64,000 bases of DNA from Thermomicrobiales bacterium (GTDB lineage Bacteria; Chloroflexota; Chloroflexia; Thermomicrobiales; CFX8): the NCBI GenBank assembly GCA_037045155.1, contig JBAOIG010000003.1, forward strand, positions 186,001 through 250,000. The letters are read 5' to 3'. Under the pieces are notes generated by a model. It searched no databases. It had not been told where the DNA came from and worked only from the letters and a program-made list of their open reading frames with translations. Below, piece after piece: positions 7,777 to 16,819 of this stretch. A program made the translations under genes and the position numbers. How positions within the stretch are numbered: the stretch's first letter is position 1; every line of letters begins with the position of its first letter.

Positions 7777-9888
7777 ATGCGAAACCTGCTGGGCCGCCTG
7801 CTGCAACGGTCTTCGGCCGAGCTCGACCGGATCGCCGCGTCGTGGTCGGTGGAGCTTACAGGTCACGACCGACACTCCGACGTGTCGTTCCTCTATCGGA
7901 CGATGACCGATGTCTGGGCTACCCGCGATGTGTGGGAGCGTGTTTCTCCGACTGGCAAGCGGCTTATTCGCGCGCTCGATGATCACGATGGCGCGGCCTG
8001 CCCGCCTGCTGTTCTGGCCGCCGAGGCCGAAGTCCCGTTGGCTGATGCTCGCCCCGAGCTCCGGCATCTCTTCGACCTGGGCATCATCTCTTCAGAGGGA
8101 ACGGCTGATCCGGATGCTCCCGTCTTCTTGCCACGCGAGATGGGGCTGATGATCGAGCGCGTCGAGGCGGAACAATCGGCCATCGTCCAGTGGGACGCGC
8201 CGCTCGCCGAGCTGATGGCCGCCGTGCCATATCCAGAGCTGGAGGAGGCGGCGATTGCCTGGGGAGCGCGCGTGATCCCGGCGATGCACGCGCGCGGCGA
8301 GCTGGTCGGGCTGGTTCAAGCGCAGCTCTCACATCCCGACCGTGTCAGCCGCATGATCGCAACACTCTCTCCTCCCGCGCGCAATATCTGGGCGAGGCTC
8401 GGCACGGCCGGTGGTAGCCTGGCGCTCGACGAGCTGCTCTCGCCGGCCGATGTTCCACTGCAGGCGCGCCGTCGGATTCTTCGCGAGCTGGCCTCTCCGC
8501 TACTGCTCTGGCATGGGTACGACGAGAAGGGAACCCGGCTGGCAGCCGTGCCGGCCGAGATCCTCAATCCCCCGCCGGTCGAGGTCGAGCCGCCACCCGA
8601 TTTGATCCTGCTGGAGACGGCTGATGTCGTCGAGCCGGAGTGGCTCTTCCCGTATGCGGCCGGCTGGGATGTATTGACGATCCTGCGCGAGGTCCAACTG
8701 AGCGGCCCGCGCTGGCGTGTCCTCGCCGAAGCCGATCCCGCGTTGGTTCGACGGCTCTCCCGCAGGCTCTGGTGGGCGGATCGGGAAACACGAGATGTGC
8801 CAACCGGCTATCTGTCGTTCGTCGTCCGTGTTGCGGCGCTGGCCGGCATCCTCCGCGACGACGATGGACGCGCGGTCCCCGGCGAGGCCGCCGCGGACTG
8901 GCGCGAGCACGGCTTCGCCGCCGCCGGGAAGCGGCTTGTTGCGGCCTGGGCCGGTGTTGAGGAGTGGATCGAGGGTCGCGAGCGGGTGGATGCGACGCTC
9001 TATGGCGCGTCCTGGCCGCTGTTTCGCCAGCAGCTCATCGATGCGCTCGGAGATCTGGACGAGGACCAGTGGTACGACCAGGGGCGCTTCATCGAGCGGC
9101 TGCTCAAGGCGCGGCCCGACCTGCTGCGCCAGGCGACGGTTGTCTCGGTTGGCTCTGCGCCGCGTCGCGCGCGGATCGATACGCCAGAACAGGTCCAGGA
9201 CCGCCGGGAGCAGATTCTCTCACTCCTCACCGGCACGACGCTGGAGACTGCCTGCGTCTGGCTGGGCCTGATCGAACGCTCGGCGACGTTGCACGGCCGG
9301 CGGGCCGTGTTGCGGGTAACGCCGTTCGGCCGGTGGGTCGCCGGCCGGCGAGTCGAGCCAGGATTGCCATCACTCGGTCAGGCTGCGATCGCGGTTGGGG
9401 GTGGATTCCAGGTGTTGCTGTATCGCCCAACCCCCCGCCGTGTCTGGTCGCTCTCGGCGATTGCGGAGCTGCAATCACTCGATCGTATCTCGACATGGGC
9501 GCTCACTGCCGAAGCGTTTACCAGGGCGCTGGCCGGCGGCTTGTCACTCTCACAGGTGACGACCTATCTCGAGCGCCAGAGCGGCGTGGCGCTGCCGCAA
9601 AACGTCGCCTACACCCTGGCGGAATGGGATCGGGGATATCGGCGGGTCTGGCTGCGGCGCGCCGTCCTCCTCGTTCCCGAGGAGGGCGAGGAGAGCGAGC
9701 CGATCGTCGCTGCGTTGAAGGACGCCGGACTCGAGCCCGAGCTATTGAGCGACGGTCGGATCGCGCTGGTCTTTGACGAGCCGGACGCAGGCGAACGACT
9801 GTACGGCGCTGCTACCCGAGCTCTACGCGAGCGTGGATTCGCGCCGCTGGCCGATCCTCACTCGCCCGCTCCTCGCCGCCGTCGTTGA
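7777..9888 (+). CDS. Helicase-associated (XPB/Ssl2 N-terminal-like, Helicase_C_3) protein without a motor
   Basis: A 703-residue, apparently cytosolic protein. The C-terminal ~180 residues match the helicase-associated domain found beside XPB/Ssl2-type helicases (a beta segment AIAVGGGFQVLLYRP, then LSQVTTYLERQSG, ALPQNVAYTLAEWDRGYRRV and a terminal LLVPEE-type strand). The N-terminal ~500 residues are helical and look like tandem winged-helix pieces. I see no Walker A/B or other helicase motor motifs in its frame. It may bind DNA or a helicase partner; no partner gene is adjacent. I chose ATG 7777 because GGAGGAGGGG (7761-7770) lies six bases upstream; the earlier GTG at 7759 sits ahead of that site. 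Confidence 0.6.
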   Translation: MRNLLGRLLQRSSAELDRIAASWSVELTGHDRHSDVSFLYRTMTDVWATRDVWERVSPTGKRLIRALDDHDGAACPPAVLAAEAEVPLADARPELRHLFDLGIISSEGTADPDAPVFLPREMGLMIERVEAEQSAIVQWDAPLAELMAAVPYPELEEAAIAWGARVIPAMHARGELVGLVQAQLSHPDRVSRMIATLSPPARNIWARLGTAGGSLALDELLSPADVPLQARRRILRELASPLLLWHGYDEKGTRLAAVPAEILNPPPVEVEPPPDLILLETADVVEPEWLFPYAAGWDVLTILREVQLSGPRWRVLAEADPALVRRLSRRLWWADRETRDVPTGYLSFVVRVAALAGILRDDDGRAVPGEAAADWREHGFAAAGKRLVAAWAGVEEWIEGRERVDATLYGASWPLFRQQLIDALGDLDEDQWYDQGRFIERLLKARPDLLRQATVVSVGSAPRRARIDTPEQVQDRREQILSLLTGTTLETACVWLGLIERSATLHGRRAVLRVTPFGRWVAGRRVEPGLPSLGQAAIAVGGGFQVLLYRPTPRRVWSLSAIAELQSLDRISTWALTAEAFTRALAGGLSLSQVTTYLERQSGVALPQNVAYTLAEWDRGYRRVWLRRAVLLVPEEGEESEPIVAALKDAGLEPELLSDGRIALVFDEPDAGERLYGAATRALRERGFAPLADPHSPAPRRRR

Positions 9889-9913
9889 TCGGCGTCGTCG
9901 GATAGCGAGCCGA

Positions 9914-10282
9914 TTATTGCGAGTCCGCGGCGAGCGCGATACAGGCGAAGCCACACTTCGCTGTCGTCGGCACCCCGAACCTGGCAGTATGGCGGGCCGG
10001 CAGCCCGTTCGGGAAATGGAGCTTGTATTCGCGGTTGATCTCGTCGTACTCGGCCGAGTTCGTGATGAGAAGCGTCACCTGGACGACGTGGTCCATCGAC
10101 GAACCGGCCTCCTCCAGCAGCGACTTTATGATTCCGAGCGCTGCCCGCGCCTCCTCGGTTGCGGTGCCGCGGATCCCGCCGGAATGGCCGGAGACGAACA
10201 CCAGTCCGCCGGCCTTCGTCGCGCGCGAGAACGGTCGCGCTTCATCCTCACCCGGCATCCCAAAGAACTCGATCCCGTGCAT
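9914..10282 (-). CDS. RidA/YjgF/UK114 family protein
   Basis: A 122-residue protein of typical family length. It has LVFVSGHSGG near the N terminus (position of the family's SGQ motif), a central helix with LGIIKSLLEEAGSSMDHVVQVTLL, and the C-terminal NGLPARHTARFGVP containing the arginine that binds the substrate carboxylate in RidA enzymes. RidA deaminates reactive enamine/imine intermediates from PLP enzymes; other subgroups act in degradation pathways. It ends 25 bases from the opposing gene. Start ATG 10282 has GGGAGGGG just upstream on its strand. Confidence 0.88.
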   Translation of the reverse strand: MHGIEFFGMPGEDEARPFSRATKAGGLVFVSGHSGGIRGTATEEARAALGIIKSLLEEAGSSMDHVVQVTLLITNSAEYDEINREYKLHFPNGLPARHTARFGVPTTAKCGFACIALAADSQ

Positions 10283-10307
10283 CGATATCCCCTCCCGTTT
10301 CCTGTGT

Positions 10308-10322
10308 CCCGATGTTATCGGG
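10308..10322. promoter_or_regulatory. Small dyad (CCCGAT-GTT-ATCGGG) in a divergent promoter region
   Basis: A perfect 6-base inverted repeat with a 3-base centre in the 153-base gap between the divergent ridA-like and kinase-like genes, 26 bases before the ridA-like start. It could be an operator or merely chance; a CATAAT that could be a -10 for the + strand gene follows at about 10331. Confidence 0.2.
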
Positions 10323-10435
10323 CGACGCGGCGCATAATGCCAGCCGGCACAGGGTGAGGCAAGCGCCTTCGGCATAGCTGACCTGCTGATGAACGGAGCG
10401 AGGTAGCTGATTCGCTCGACATCCTCGATGGAACG

Positions 10436-11386
10436 GTGGATGAGCCTGACATGATCATCGAGCCGGAACTGGCCGCCGCAATCGCGGCACATCACCCAGA
10501 GGCGTCGATCGAGGCGACGCGGGACGAGTGGGGCAACCTCCGCCTGGTCGTTCGCGATGATCAGGGCAAGGAAACGCGATACGTGGCAGAGGTCGTGCCA
10601 CCGGACGCGATGGAGTGGCGTCGTCGCGAGCTGCGCGTCGTCCAGAGTGGTCTGCTTCGTGCGCTCCCGGCCGGAATCGAAGCGGGCCTGCGCGACGTCA
10701 TCACGACCGCTGCCGGGGATCAGCTGGCGCTCTTGCTGGACATCCCGCGCGCCTCTGACGACGCGCTCGACGTGGACATGGTTCGCGCTGTCCTCGTCGC
10801 GTTGGCGCGGATGCACTCGGCGTTTGCCGGGTTCCCGGCACGATTGACCAGCGGGCTGAAGCTGTTGCCGATGGGCCAGTGGCTCACGATGAGTAACCCC
10901 GCTTCGGACGTCTCGCTATCGATGAAAGACGGATGGAGCGCGTTCGCCAGAGACATGCCGAGTGCCTGGGATATCATCGCGCGCTTCTTCGATAATCCTG
11001 CCCCGCTGGTGGATGCCCTTCGTGATTGCCAGCCAACCATCATCCAGGGGTTGTCGACCCCAGCGATGGTGTCGTTTCGCGTTAACGCGGTCGTCTTCCA
11101 CGACTGGTGGTTGCTGGCTCGCGGCCCCGGCGCGCTCGACCTGGGCGCATTCGTCGTCGCGGGCTGGCCCACCCGTGATCTGGGTGTTGCTGGCTGTGTC
11201 GAGATCTACCGGGCGGAACGCGCGCGGCTCGGTCGGCTGCCGGCGGACGGCGAGCGGTGGGAGCGGGAGTTGGCGCTCGGCTTGTTGGCCGGGGTGCTGC
11301 GCGGCGGCTACGATCTGTGGGAGGGGCCGCAGTGGTATACGACATGGGAGGATATCGTTATCGCCGGCAAGGCAGCGATCGGCTGA
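10436..11386 (+). CDS. APH/choline-kinase-fold protein, probable pseudokinase
   Basis: A 316-residue protein that resembles aminoglycoside-phosphotransferase-like kinases in overall plan: an N lobe with RYVAEVVPP, then LLLDIPRA, then VALARMHSAFAGFPARL, then a C lobe. The catalytic loop expected as HGDLHxxN reads IIQGLSTPA (Gln204-Gly205-Leu206), and the metal-binding segment is VVFHDWWLLARGPGALDLGAF. The catalytic Asp and its His are therefore absent, while the fold context around them is kept. Function is unknown. The start is uncertain: GTG 10436 or ATG 10451; neither has a strong ribosome site. Confidence 0.55.
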   Translation: MDEPDMIIEPELAAAIAAHHPEASIEATRDEWGNLRLVVRDDQGKETRYVAEVVPPDAMEWRRRELRVVQSGLLRALPAGIEAGLRDVITTAAGDQLALLLDIPRASDDALDVDMVRAVLVALARMHSAFAGFPARLTSGLKLLPMGQWLTMSNPASDVSLSMKDGWSAFARDMPSAWDIIARFFDNPAPLVDALRDCQPTIIQGLSTPAMVSFRVNAVVFHDWWLLARGPGALDLGAFVVAGWPTRDLGVAGCVEIYRAERARLGRLPADGERWERELALGLLAGVLRGGYDLWEGPQWYTTWEDIVIAGKAAIG

Positions 11387-11515
11387 TCGTAGCGGTGTGG
11401 GCGCGGCTCGGATTCTCCTCTGCCCCCGCGTCAACCCTGACCGCATCGACTGTGCGGTCGTGCCGGTCTGTTTTGTGGCGTCAACGACAGCCAATCCAGC
11501 GGAGAATGCTCCACC

Positions 11516-12238
11516 ATGCACTCCACCAAGGAATCCGGTGTCACGCGCGCAGTGATAGTTCTCGACGGTCGCGAGGTTCCGGTGACGATCCGCCCGAGCG
11601 ATCGCGCGCGTCGGCTGCGGCTGCGGGTGTTGCCGGAGATCGGCCTGGAGATCGTCGTTCCGCGCGGCGCAACTCGCGACGACGCGCTTGTGTTCGCCCG
11701 CCGCGAGCGAGATTGGATCCTCCGCCAGCTTGCGATGCTGCCGCGGTCCGCGCCGCTCCTGACGATCGCCGATGGCGTCGCGATTCCCTACCTTGGCGGG
11801 CCGCTCCGCATCCGGCTCATCCGCGCAGGACGCACGCGACGAATAGGCGATGAGCTTGTGCTTCCAGTAGCCGCCGGCCTGGATGTGGTCGAACGTTGGT
11901 ATCGCGCCGAGGCTCGCCGGCTGAGCGGCGAACGCGCTAGCGCGCATGCCGCCACGCTGGGCGTAACGTTCGGCCGGCTTGCGATCAAGGACACGCGGTC
12001 ACGTTGGGGAAGCTGCTCCTCGAAGGGCAACCTGAATCTATCCTGGCGGTTGGTGATGGCGCCGATGGAGGTGCTCGACTACGTCGTTGCTCACGAAGTT
12101 GCCCACCTCCGCGAGATGAATCACTCTCCGCGCTTCTGGGCGACCGTTGAGACGCTCTGTCCACGGTACCGTGAGCATCGACGCTGGCTGCGGGCCAATG
12201 GCCCCACGCTCGCTGCCTGGCCGCGCGTCGCCCCCTGA
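11516..12238 (+). CDS. YgjP-like (SprT-type) zinc metallopeptidase
   Basis: A 240-residue protein with the characteristic C-terminal block: DTRSRWGSCSSKGNLNLSW, then VVAHEVAHLREMNHSPRFW and LCPRYREHRRWL. HExxH plus the downstream His are the zinc ligands of this family. Members are annotated as metal-dependent hydrolases (YgjP, formerly DUF45); their physiological substrate is not settled. The gene stands 130 bases after the kinase-like gene and 150 bases before guaA, so it is probably its own transcription unit. ATG 11516 matches the expected N terminus. Confidence 0.88.
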   Translation: MHSTKESGVTRAVIVLDGREVPVTIRPSDRARRLRLRVLPEIGLEIVVPRGATRDDALVFARRERDWILRQLAMLPRSAPLLTIADGVAIPYLGGPLRIRLIRAGRTRRIGDELVLPVAAGLDVVERWYRAEARRLSGERASAHAATLGVTFGRLAIKDTRSRWGSCSSKGNLNLSWRLVMAPMEVLDYVVAHEVAHLREMNHSPRFWATVETLCPRYREHRRWLRANGPTLAAWPRVAP

Positions 12239-12388
12239 TGCGTGAGGAGGACTGCCCTGTCTGCCGGGATCCAGCCGTTGTTGCTCGCCCGACATTAGGG
12301 CTCGGTGGCGCCCATCCTCGGTCTGGCCGGCCATCGGTACAATTCCACCGACAACCTGTGATCCGCGTCCGACCGTAGAGGAGTCAGT

Positions 12389-14002
12389 GTGAACCAGGCC
12401 GAAGGCGCTACTATCCAGGCAGAGACCGCCGCTGAGAGGCTCCTCAAGGAGTCGCCGACGCAGGTCGATACGGCGATTGTCATCGACTTCGGCAGCCAGA
12501 CCGCTCAGGTGATTGTTCGTCGTGTCCGTGAGGCGAATGTCTATTGCGAGCTGGTACCGTACGACGCCGACGCGACAGTGCTCGACAGGCTGAAGCCGAA
12601 GGGGATCATCCTCTCCGGCGGGCCGGAGAGTGTCTATGCCGAGGGCGCGCCGCAACTGCCAGACTGGGTCATCGGCAGCGGCCTGCCGATCCTCGGCATT
12701 TGCTATGGGATGCAGGCGCTTGCTCACGCGCTGGGCGGACGAGTGGCGCCGAGCGACCACCGCGAGTTCGGCCCCGCCCGCGTCCAGCGCGTCGCCGAGC
12801 ACGCGCTGTTCCGCGACCTGCCGGCCGAGTTCGATGTCTGGATGAGCCATGGAGACCGGATCGAGCAGGTCCCGGACGGTTGGGAGCCGTTGGCCGTAAG
12901 CCCCGCCTCCCCGATGGCGGCGATGGGAGTCGCGACCCGTGTCGGCGTCCAGTTCCATCCCGAGGTTGCCCATACGCCACTCGGTCGGATGATGATCCGG
13001 AACTTCCTGTTCGATATTTGTGGCTGCACCGGCAACTGGACTTCTGGGTCGTTTATCGACGCAACCATCGCAGATATTCGCCACCGCGTAGGAGACGATC
13101 GAGTGCTGCTGGCGCTTTCAGGCGGTGTCGATTCATCTGTCGCTGCCGCGCTCATCCACCGCGCGATCGGTGACCGACTGACGCCCGTGTTCGTGAACAA
13201 CGGGCTGCTCCGCGAGGGCGAAGCGGAGATGGTTCAGGAGGTATTCGGCCGGCACTTCGGGATGAACCTGGTCTACGTGGACGCGACCGACCGGTTTCTT
13301 GGCCGGCTGAGGAGTGTGACGGACCCGGAGGAGAAGCGCAAGACGATCGGCGATGAGTTCATCCGCGTCTTCGAGCGTGCTGCCGTCGAGCAGAGCGGGA
13401 CAAAGCCATTCCGCTTTCTCGCCCAGGGCACCCTCTATCCGGATGTCATTGAGTCGGCCACGCCCGATAACAAGGCCGCGCACAAGATCAAGACGCACCA
13501 CAACGTCGGCGGGCTGCCGGAGGATCTGGCGTTCGACTTGATTGAGCCCCTGCGCTTCCTCTTCAAGGACGAGGTCCGCGAGGTCGGCAGGGCGCTCGGC
13601 CTGCCGCGCGACATCGTCGAGCGCCAGCCGTTTCCCGGGCCGGGACTGGCCGTCCGGTTGCTGGGTGAGATCACCGAGGAGGATCTCGCGATCCTGCGGC
13701 GCGCCGACGCGATCGTCCGGCAGGAGATCGAAGCGGCTGAACTGGACGACGACGTCTGGCAGTACTTTGCTGTTCTGTTGCCGGTGCAATCTACCGGGGT
13801 CATGGGTGACTACCGCACGTACGCGAAGGTCTGCGCCATCCGGGCAGTCACCAGCGAGGACGCGATGACCGCCGACTGGGCGCGGTTGCCCCACGATCTG
13901 CTGGCGCGGATGTCCTCGCGGATCATCAACGAGGTTCAGGGCATCAACCGCGTTGTTTACGATATCTCCAGTAAGCCGCCGAGCACGATTGAGTGGGAGT
14001 AG
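12389..14002 (+). CDS. guaA: GMP synthase (glutamine-hydrolysing)
   Basis: A 537-residue enzyme converting XMP, glutamine and ATP to GMP. The class I glutamine amidotransferase domain carries [15 protein letters not shown] with the nucleophile Cys105 and [10 protein letters not shown] with the catalytic His. The ATP-pyrophosphatase domain follows with the P-loop [15 protein letters not shown] (~244), and the C-terminal dimerisation domain ends in the canonical PPSTIEWE. About 30 extra residues precede the amidotransferase domain, so a later start is possible, but GTG 12389 has GAGGAG upstream. It is followed at once by purD, giving a purine-synthesis operon. A TACAAT at 12338-12343 could be its -10 box. 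Confidence 0.97.
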   Translation: MNQAEGATIQAETAAERLLKESPTQVDTAIVIDFGSQTAQVIVRRVREANVYCELVPYDADATVLDRLKPKGIILSGGPESVYAEGAPQLPDWVIGSGLPILGICYGMQALAHALGGRVAPSDHREFGPARVQRVAEHALFRDLPAEFDVWMSHGDRIEQVPDGWEPLAVSPASPMAAMGVATRVGVQFHPEVAHTPLGRMMIRNFLFDICGCTGNWTSGSFIDATIADIRHRVGDDRVLLALSGGVDSSVAAALIHRAIGDRLTPVFVNNGLLREGEAEMVQEVFGRHFGMNLVYVDATDRFLGRLRSVTDPEEKRKTIGDEFIRVFERAAVEQSGTKPFRFLAQGTLYPDVIESATPDNKAAHKIKTHHNVGGLPEDLAFDLIEPLRFLFKDEVREVGRALGLPRDIVERQPFPGPGLAVRLLGEITEEDLAILRRADAIVRQEIEAAELDDDVWQYFAVLLPVQSTGVMGDYRTYAKVCAIRAVTSEDAMTADWARLPHDLLARMSSRIINEVQGINRVVYDISSKPPSTIEWE

Positions 14003-14004
14003 CA

Positions 14005-15297
14005 GTGCAGCGTCCACGATCTCAGATGCGCATCCTGGTCGTCGGGTCGGGCGCGCGCGAACACGCGCTCGTCTGGAAGCTGGCCCAGAGTAGCCGGGTC
14101 GGAGAGCTGCTGGTCGCGCCGGGCAACGCCGGCCTGCGGGGGCTGGCAGAGAGCCTCGATATCGCGGTTACCGACATCCCCGGGCTCGTGGCTGCGGTCG
14201 AGGAGCGCGACATCGACCTTGTCGTGGTCGGGCCGGAAGCGCCGCTGGCGGCCGGCCTTGCCGACGAGCTACGCGAACGCGGGCGCGCGGTCTTCGGCCC
14301 TGGCGCGGCTGGCGCGCGGATCGAGAGCAGTAAAGCCTGGGCGAAGGATCTCATGGTCGAGCACGGCGTGCCGACCGCCCGTGGCGTTGCCTGCGACTCT
14401 CTTCCGGCTGCGCTGATTGAGCTGGAGAAAATGCCCGGGCCGGTCGTCGTCAAGGCGGACGGGTTGGCAGCCGGCAAGGGTGTCATCGTTTGCCAGACGC
14501 ACGCAGAGGCGGCGGCGGCTCTCCGCTCGATGCTGGACGAGCACGCCCTTGGCGACGCCGGGTCACGTGTCCTCATCGAGGAGTGCCTCGTCGGTCCCGA
14601 GGTCTCGTTTCTGGCGTTCGTCGATGGCGACACCGTCGTCCCACTCATCCCGGCGTGTGATTACAAGCGAGCGTATGACGGCGACGAGGGACCGAACACT
14701 GGCGGCATGGGGGCGTATAGCCCGACAGCGCTGGTCGACGCGGCGATGTCCGAGCGGATCGTCAGTGAGATTATTGGGCCTGTCGTCCGCGGGATGGCGG
14801 CGCGTGGGATCGACTACCGGGGTGTCCTCTACGCCGGCCTGATGCTGACCGACGCCGGCCCGAAGGTAATCGAGTTCAACTGTCGCTTCGGTGATCCCGA
14901 GACGCAGGTAATTCTCCCGCTGCTGGACGCAGATCTGGCCGAGCTCTGCGCTGCAACCGCCGCCGGCCGGCTGGCCGAGCTAGCGCCTCCCGCCTGGCGC
15001 TCCGGCGCATGTGTTGGCATTGTCGTTGCCGCCGGGGGATACCCGGGCGCGTATACGAATGGCCACGCAATCCACGGCCTCGATCGGCTCCCCGAAGGTG
15101 GCATCGCCTTCCATGCTGGCACGGCCCGGGCCGGCGACGCGACGGTCACTGCCGGCGGCCGTGTTGTGACCGCTGTCGGCTGCGGCGCGGATATGGCAGA
15201 CGCCCGCGAACTCGCCTACGCGACGGCAGGCGCGATTGGGTTTGAGGGAGCGTTCTGCCGCCGGGATATTGCGCTCAGAGAGATCTTCACCACCTGA
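14005..15297 (+). CDS. purD: Phosphoribosylamine-glycine ligase
   Basis: A 430-residue ATP-grasp enzyme joining phosphoribosylamine and glycine to GAR, the second step of de novo purine synthesis. Visible hallmarks are the N-terminal MRILVVGSGAREHALVWKL, VVVGPEAPLAAGL, the ATP-grasp stretch VVKADGLAAGKGVIV, and the substrate loop YKRAYDGDEGPNTGGMGAYS; FNCRFGDPETQ closes the active site. GTG 14005 is preferred because GGGAG lies four to five bases upstream; GTG 13993 (overlapping guaA) and ATG 14026 are alternatives. It converges on the SDR gene with a gap of only three bases. Confidence 0.96.
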   Translation: MQRPRSQMRILVVGSGAREHALVWKLAQSSRVGELLVAPGNAGLRGLAESLDIAVTDIPGLVAAVEERDIDLVVVGPEAPLAAGLADELRERGRAVFGPGAAGARIESSKAWAKDLMVEHGVPTARGVACDSLPAALIELEKMPGPVVVKADGLAAGKGVIVCQTHAEAAAALRSMLDEHALGDAGSRVLIEECLVGPEVSFLAFVDGDTVVPLIPACDYKRAYDGDEGPNTGGMGAYSPTALVDAAMSERIVSEIIGPVVRGMAARGIDYRGVLYAGLMLTDAGPKVIEFNCRFGDPETQVILPLLDADLAELCAATAAGRLAELAPPAWRSGACVGIVVAAGGYPGAYTNGHAIHGLDRLPEGGIAFHAGTARAGDATVTAGGRVVTAVGCGADMADARELAYATAGAIGFEGAFCRRDIALREIFTT

Positions 15298-15300
15298 CAC

Positions 15301-16098
15301 TCAGGCGGAGAGGAATCCGCCATCGACCGGGATCATCGCGCCGTAGATGTAGCTCGATAGATCTGACGCAAGAAACAACGCGACTCGCGCGACATCTTCC
15401 GGCCGGCCCCAGTGACCGGCCGGAAGTCGCGATTGGAAGTCGATGCCGGTTCGAAAGCTCTTGACCCGCGGGCGCAAGATCGCGTCACGCATCAACCGCT
15501 CGGTGCCCTGCGTGCGGATCGCGCCGGGGAGGATTCCGTTGACGCGAAACTGGCGGCGTCCATAGTCGCGCGCGAGCGATCGTGTCAACGCAATGACGCC
15601 GGCCTTGCTCATGCTGTAGGCGGCGAGGTGCTCGGTGAACGGCAGGAGGGCCTCGATCGACGACACGTTGATGATCACCCCTCCTGCTCGTTGCCGCCGC
15701 CGGATGAAGTGCTGGCACATCCAGAGAGCGGATTCCATGTTGACAGCTGAGACTTTCCGCAGGAATTCGGCGTCGATATCGAGGAAATCGCGGAACGGGT
15801 AGATGCCGGCGTTGTTCACCAGTGTGTCGGGCAAAGAACCCTCGGTGTCGATTCGTGCCCAGATGGCGTCGATAGCGCTGGCGTCGCCGAGATCGGCAGG
15901 GAGAGTATCGACGGAACGCCCGAGCGCCCGAAGCTCGGCGGCGAGTGCCTCGATACCCTGCTCGTCGCGATCGACCAGCAGCAAGTCCGCCCCGGCGCTG
16001 GCGAACAGCAGGGCGATAGCCCGACCGATCCCTGCCGCCGCGCCGGTGACAAGAGCGCGGCGTCCGGTCAAATCGAGCAGTGTCGCTGGCGTATCCAT
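15301..16098 (-). CDS. Short-chain dehydrogenase/reductase
   Basis: A 265-residue classical SDR. Cofactor motif ALVTGAAAGIGRAIA (TGxxxGxG) is near the N terminus, DTLVNNAGIYPF follows, then the catalytic Ser in IINVSSIEAL and the Tyr/Lys pair in AAYSMSKAGV. The acidic residue after the second strand (LLLVDRDEQ) favours NAD(H). It ends with YIYGAMIPVDGGFLSA, as usual for SDRs. Substrate is unknown. It lies 20 bases downstream of the Nudix gene on the same strand, so the two are probably co-transcribed. Confidence 0.88.
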   Translation of the reverse strand: MDTPATLLDLTGRRALVTGAAAGIGRAIALLFASAGADLLLVDRDEQGIEALAAELRALGRSVDTLPADLGDASAIDAIWARIDTEGSLPDTLVNNAGIYPFRDFLDIDAEFLRKVSAVNMESALWMCQHFIRRRQRAGGVIINVSSIEALLPFTEHLAAYSMSKAGVIALTRSLARDYGRRQFRVNGILPGAIRTQGTERLMRDAILRPRVKSFRTGIDFQSRLPAGHWGRPEDVARVALFLASDLSSYIYGAMIPVDGGFLSA

Positions 16099-16118
16099 GT
16101 TGCGTTGCCTCTTCCGCC

Positions 16119-16640
16119 TCAGCCTCGAAGGTGCGCGAAGATCGCGGTGATTGTCTTGGCGTCGCAAATCTCGCCGGAGGCAATCAGCTCGGGAACATCT
16201 TCTACGCTCACCCGGACGATCTCGATCTGCTCATCCATCTCCGGCGCTGCGCCGACTTCGCGCAGCCCGGTCGCCCGATAGGCAATCAGCTCTTCGTTGC
16301 ACCAGCCGGGGCTGATGAAGAAGCGAACGAGCGGCTCGACTGAGCCAGCCTCAAACCCGACCTCCTCGCGAAGCTCGCGGATCGCGGTCTCGCGCGGATC
16401 TTCGCCCGGTTCGCGGGTGCCGGCCGGCGTCTCGAGCAGGCCTCGGCCGGCTGCGTACCGAAATTGCCGGACCAGCACCAGTGTGCCGTCATCCATCACA
16501 GGCAGAATCGCGACCGCGCCCGGATGCTCGACTACCTCGCGGACGCCGATCCTGCCGGAGGGAAGCTCGACCCGATCGACCCGGACGCGGAGGAGCTTTC
16601 CGGCGAATACAGTTTCCGACGAGATGCGCGCCTCGGTCAT
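16119..16640 (-). CDS. Nudix hydrolase, ADP-ribose pyrophosphatase-like
   Basis: A 173-residue protein with an intact Nudix box (GTREPGEDPRETAIRELREE, followed by VGFE) preceded by VLVRQFRYAAGRGLLETPAG, the arrangement of the ADP-ribose pyrophosphatase (NudF) group. Such enzymes split ADP-ribose or related nucleoside diphosphate sugars using Mg2+. It is the first gene of a short minus-strand pair with the SDR. The start at ATG 16640 gives a family-typical N terminus (MTEARISSETVFAGKLLRVRVD). Confidence 0.9.
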   Translation of the reverse strand: MTEARISSETVFAGKLLRVRVDRVELPSGRIGVREVVEHPGAVAILPVMDDGTLVLVRQFRYAAGRGLLETPAGTREPGEDPRETAIRELREEVGFEAGSVEPLVRFFISPGWCNEELIAYRATGLREVGAAPEMDEQIEIVRVSVEDVPELIASGEICDAKTITAIFAHLRG

Positions 16641-16819
16641 GTTTCCTCGATCCCGTTCATCCTTCGATCTCCCCCACATGGTATCGCGCGTCTCGATGCC
16701 GGGGCAGCCGCCCGACCGGGTATGGCACACTACACGGGCCGCGTCGCATGGCAGCGTGCCTGCTGTTTATTGCGCGGCGCCCTGCCGTTGTCGTCACCAC
16801 GAAGCTGCCCGGGCAGTGG

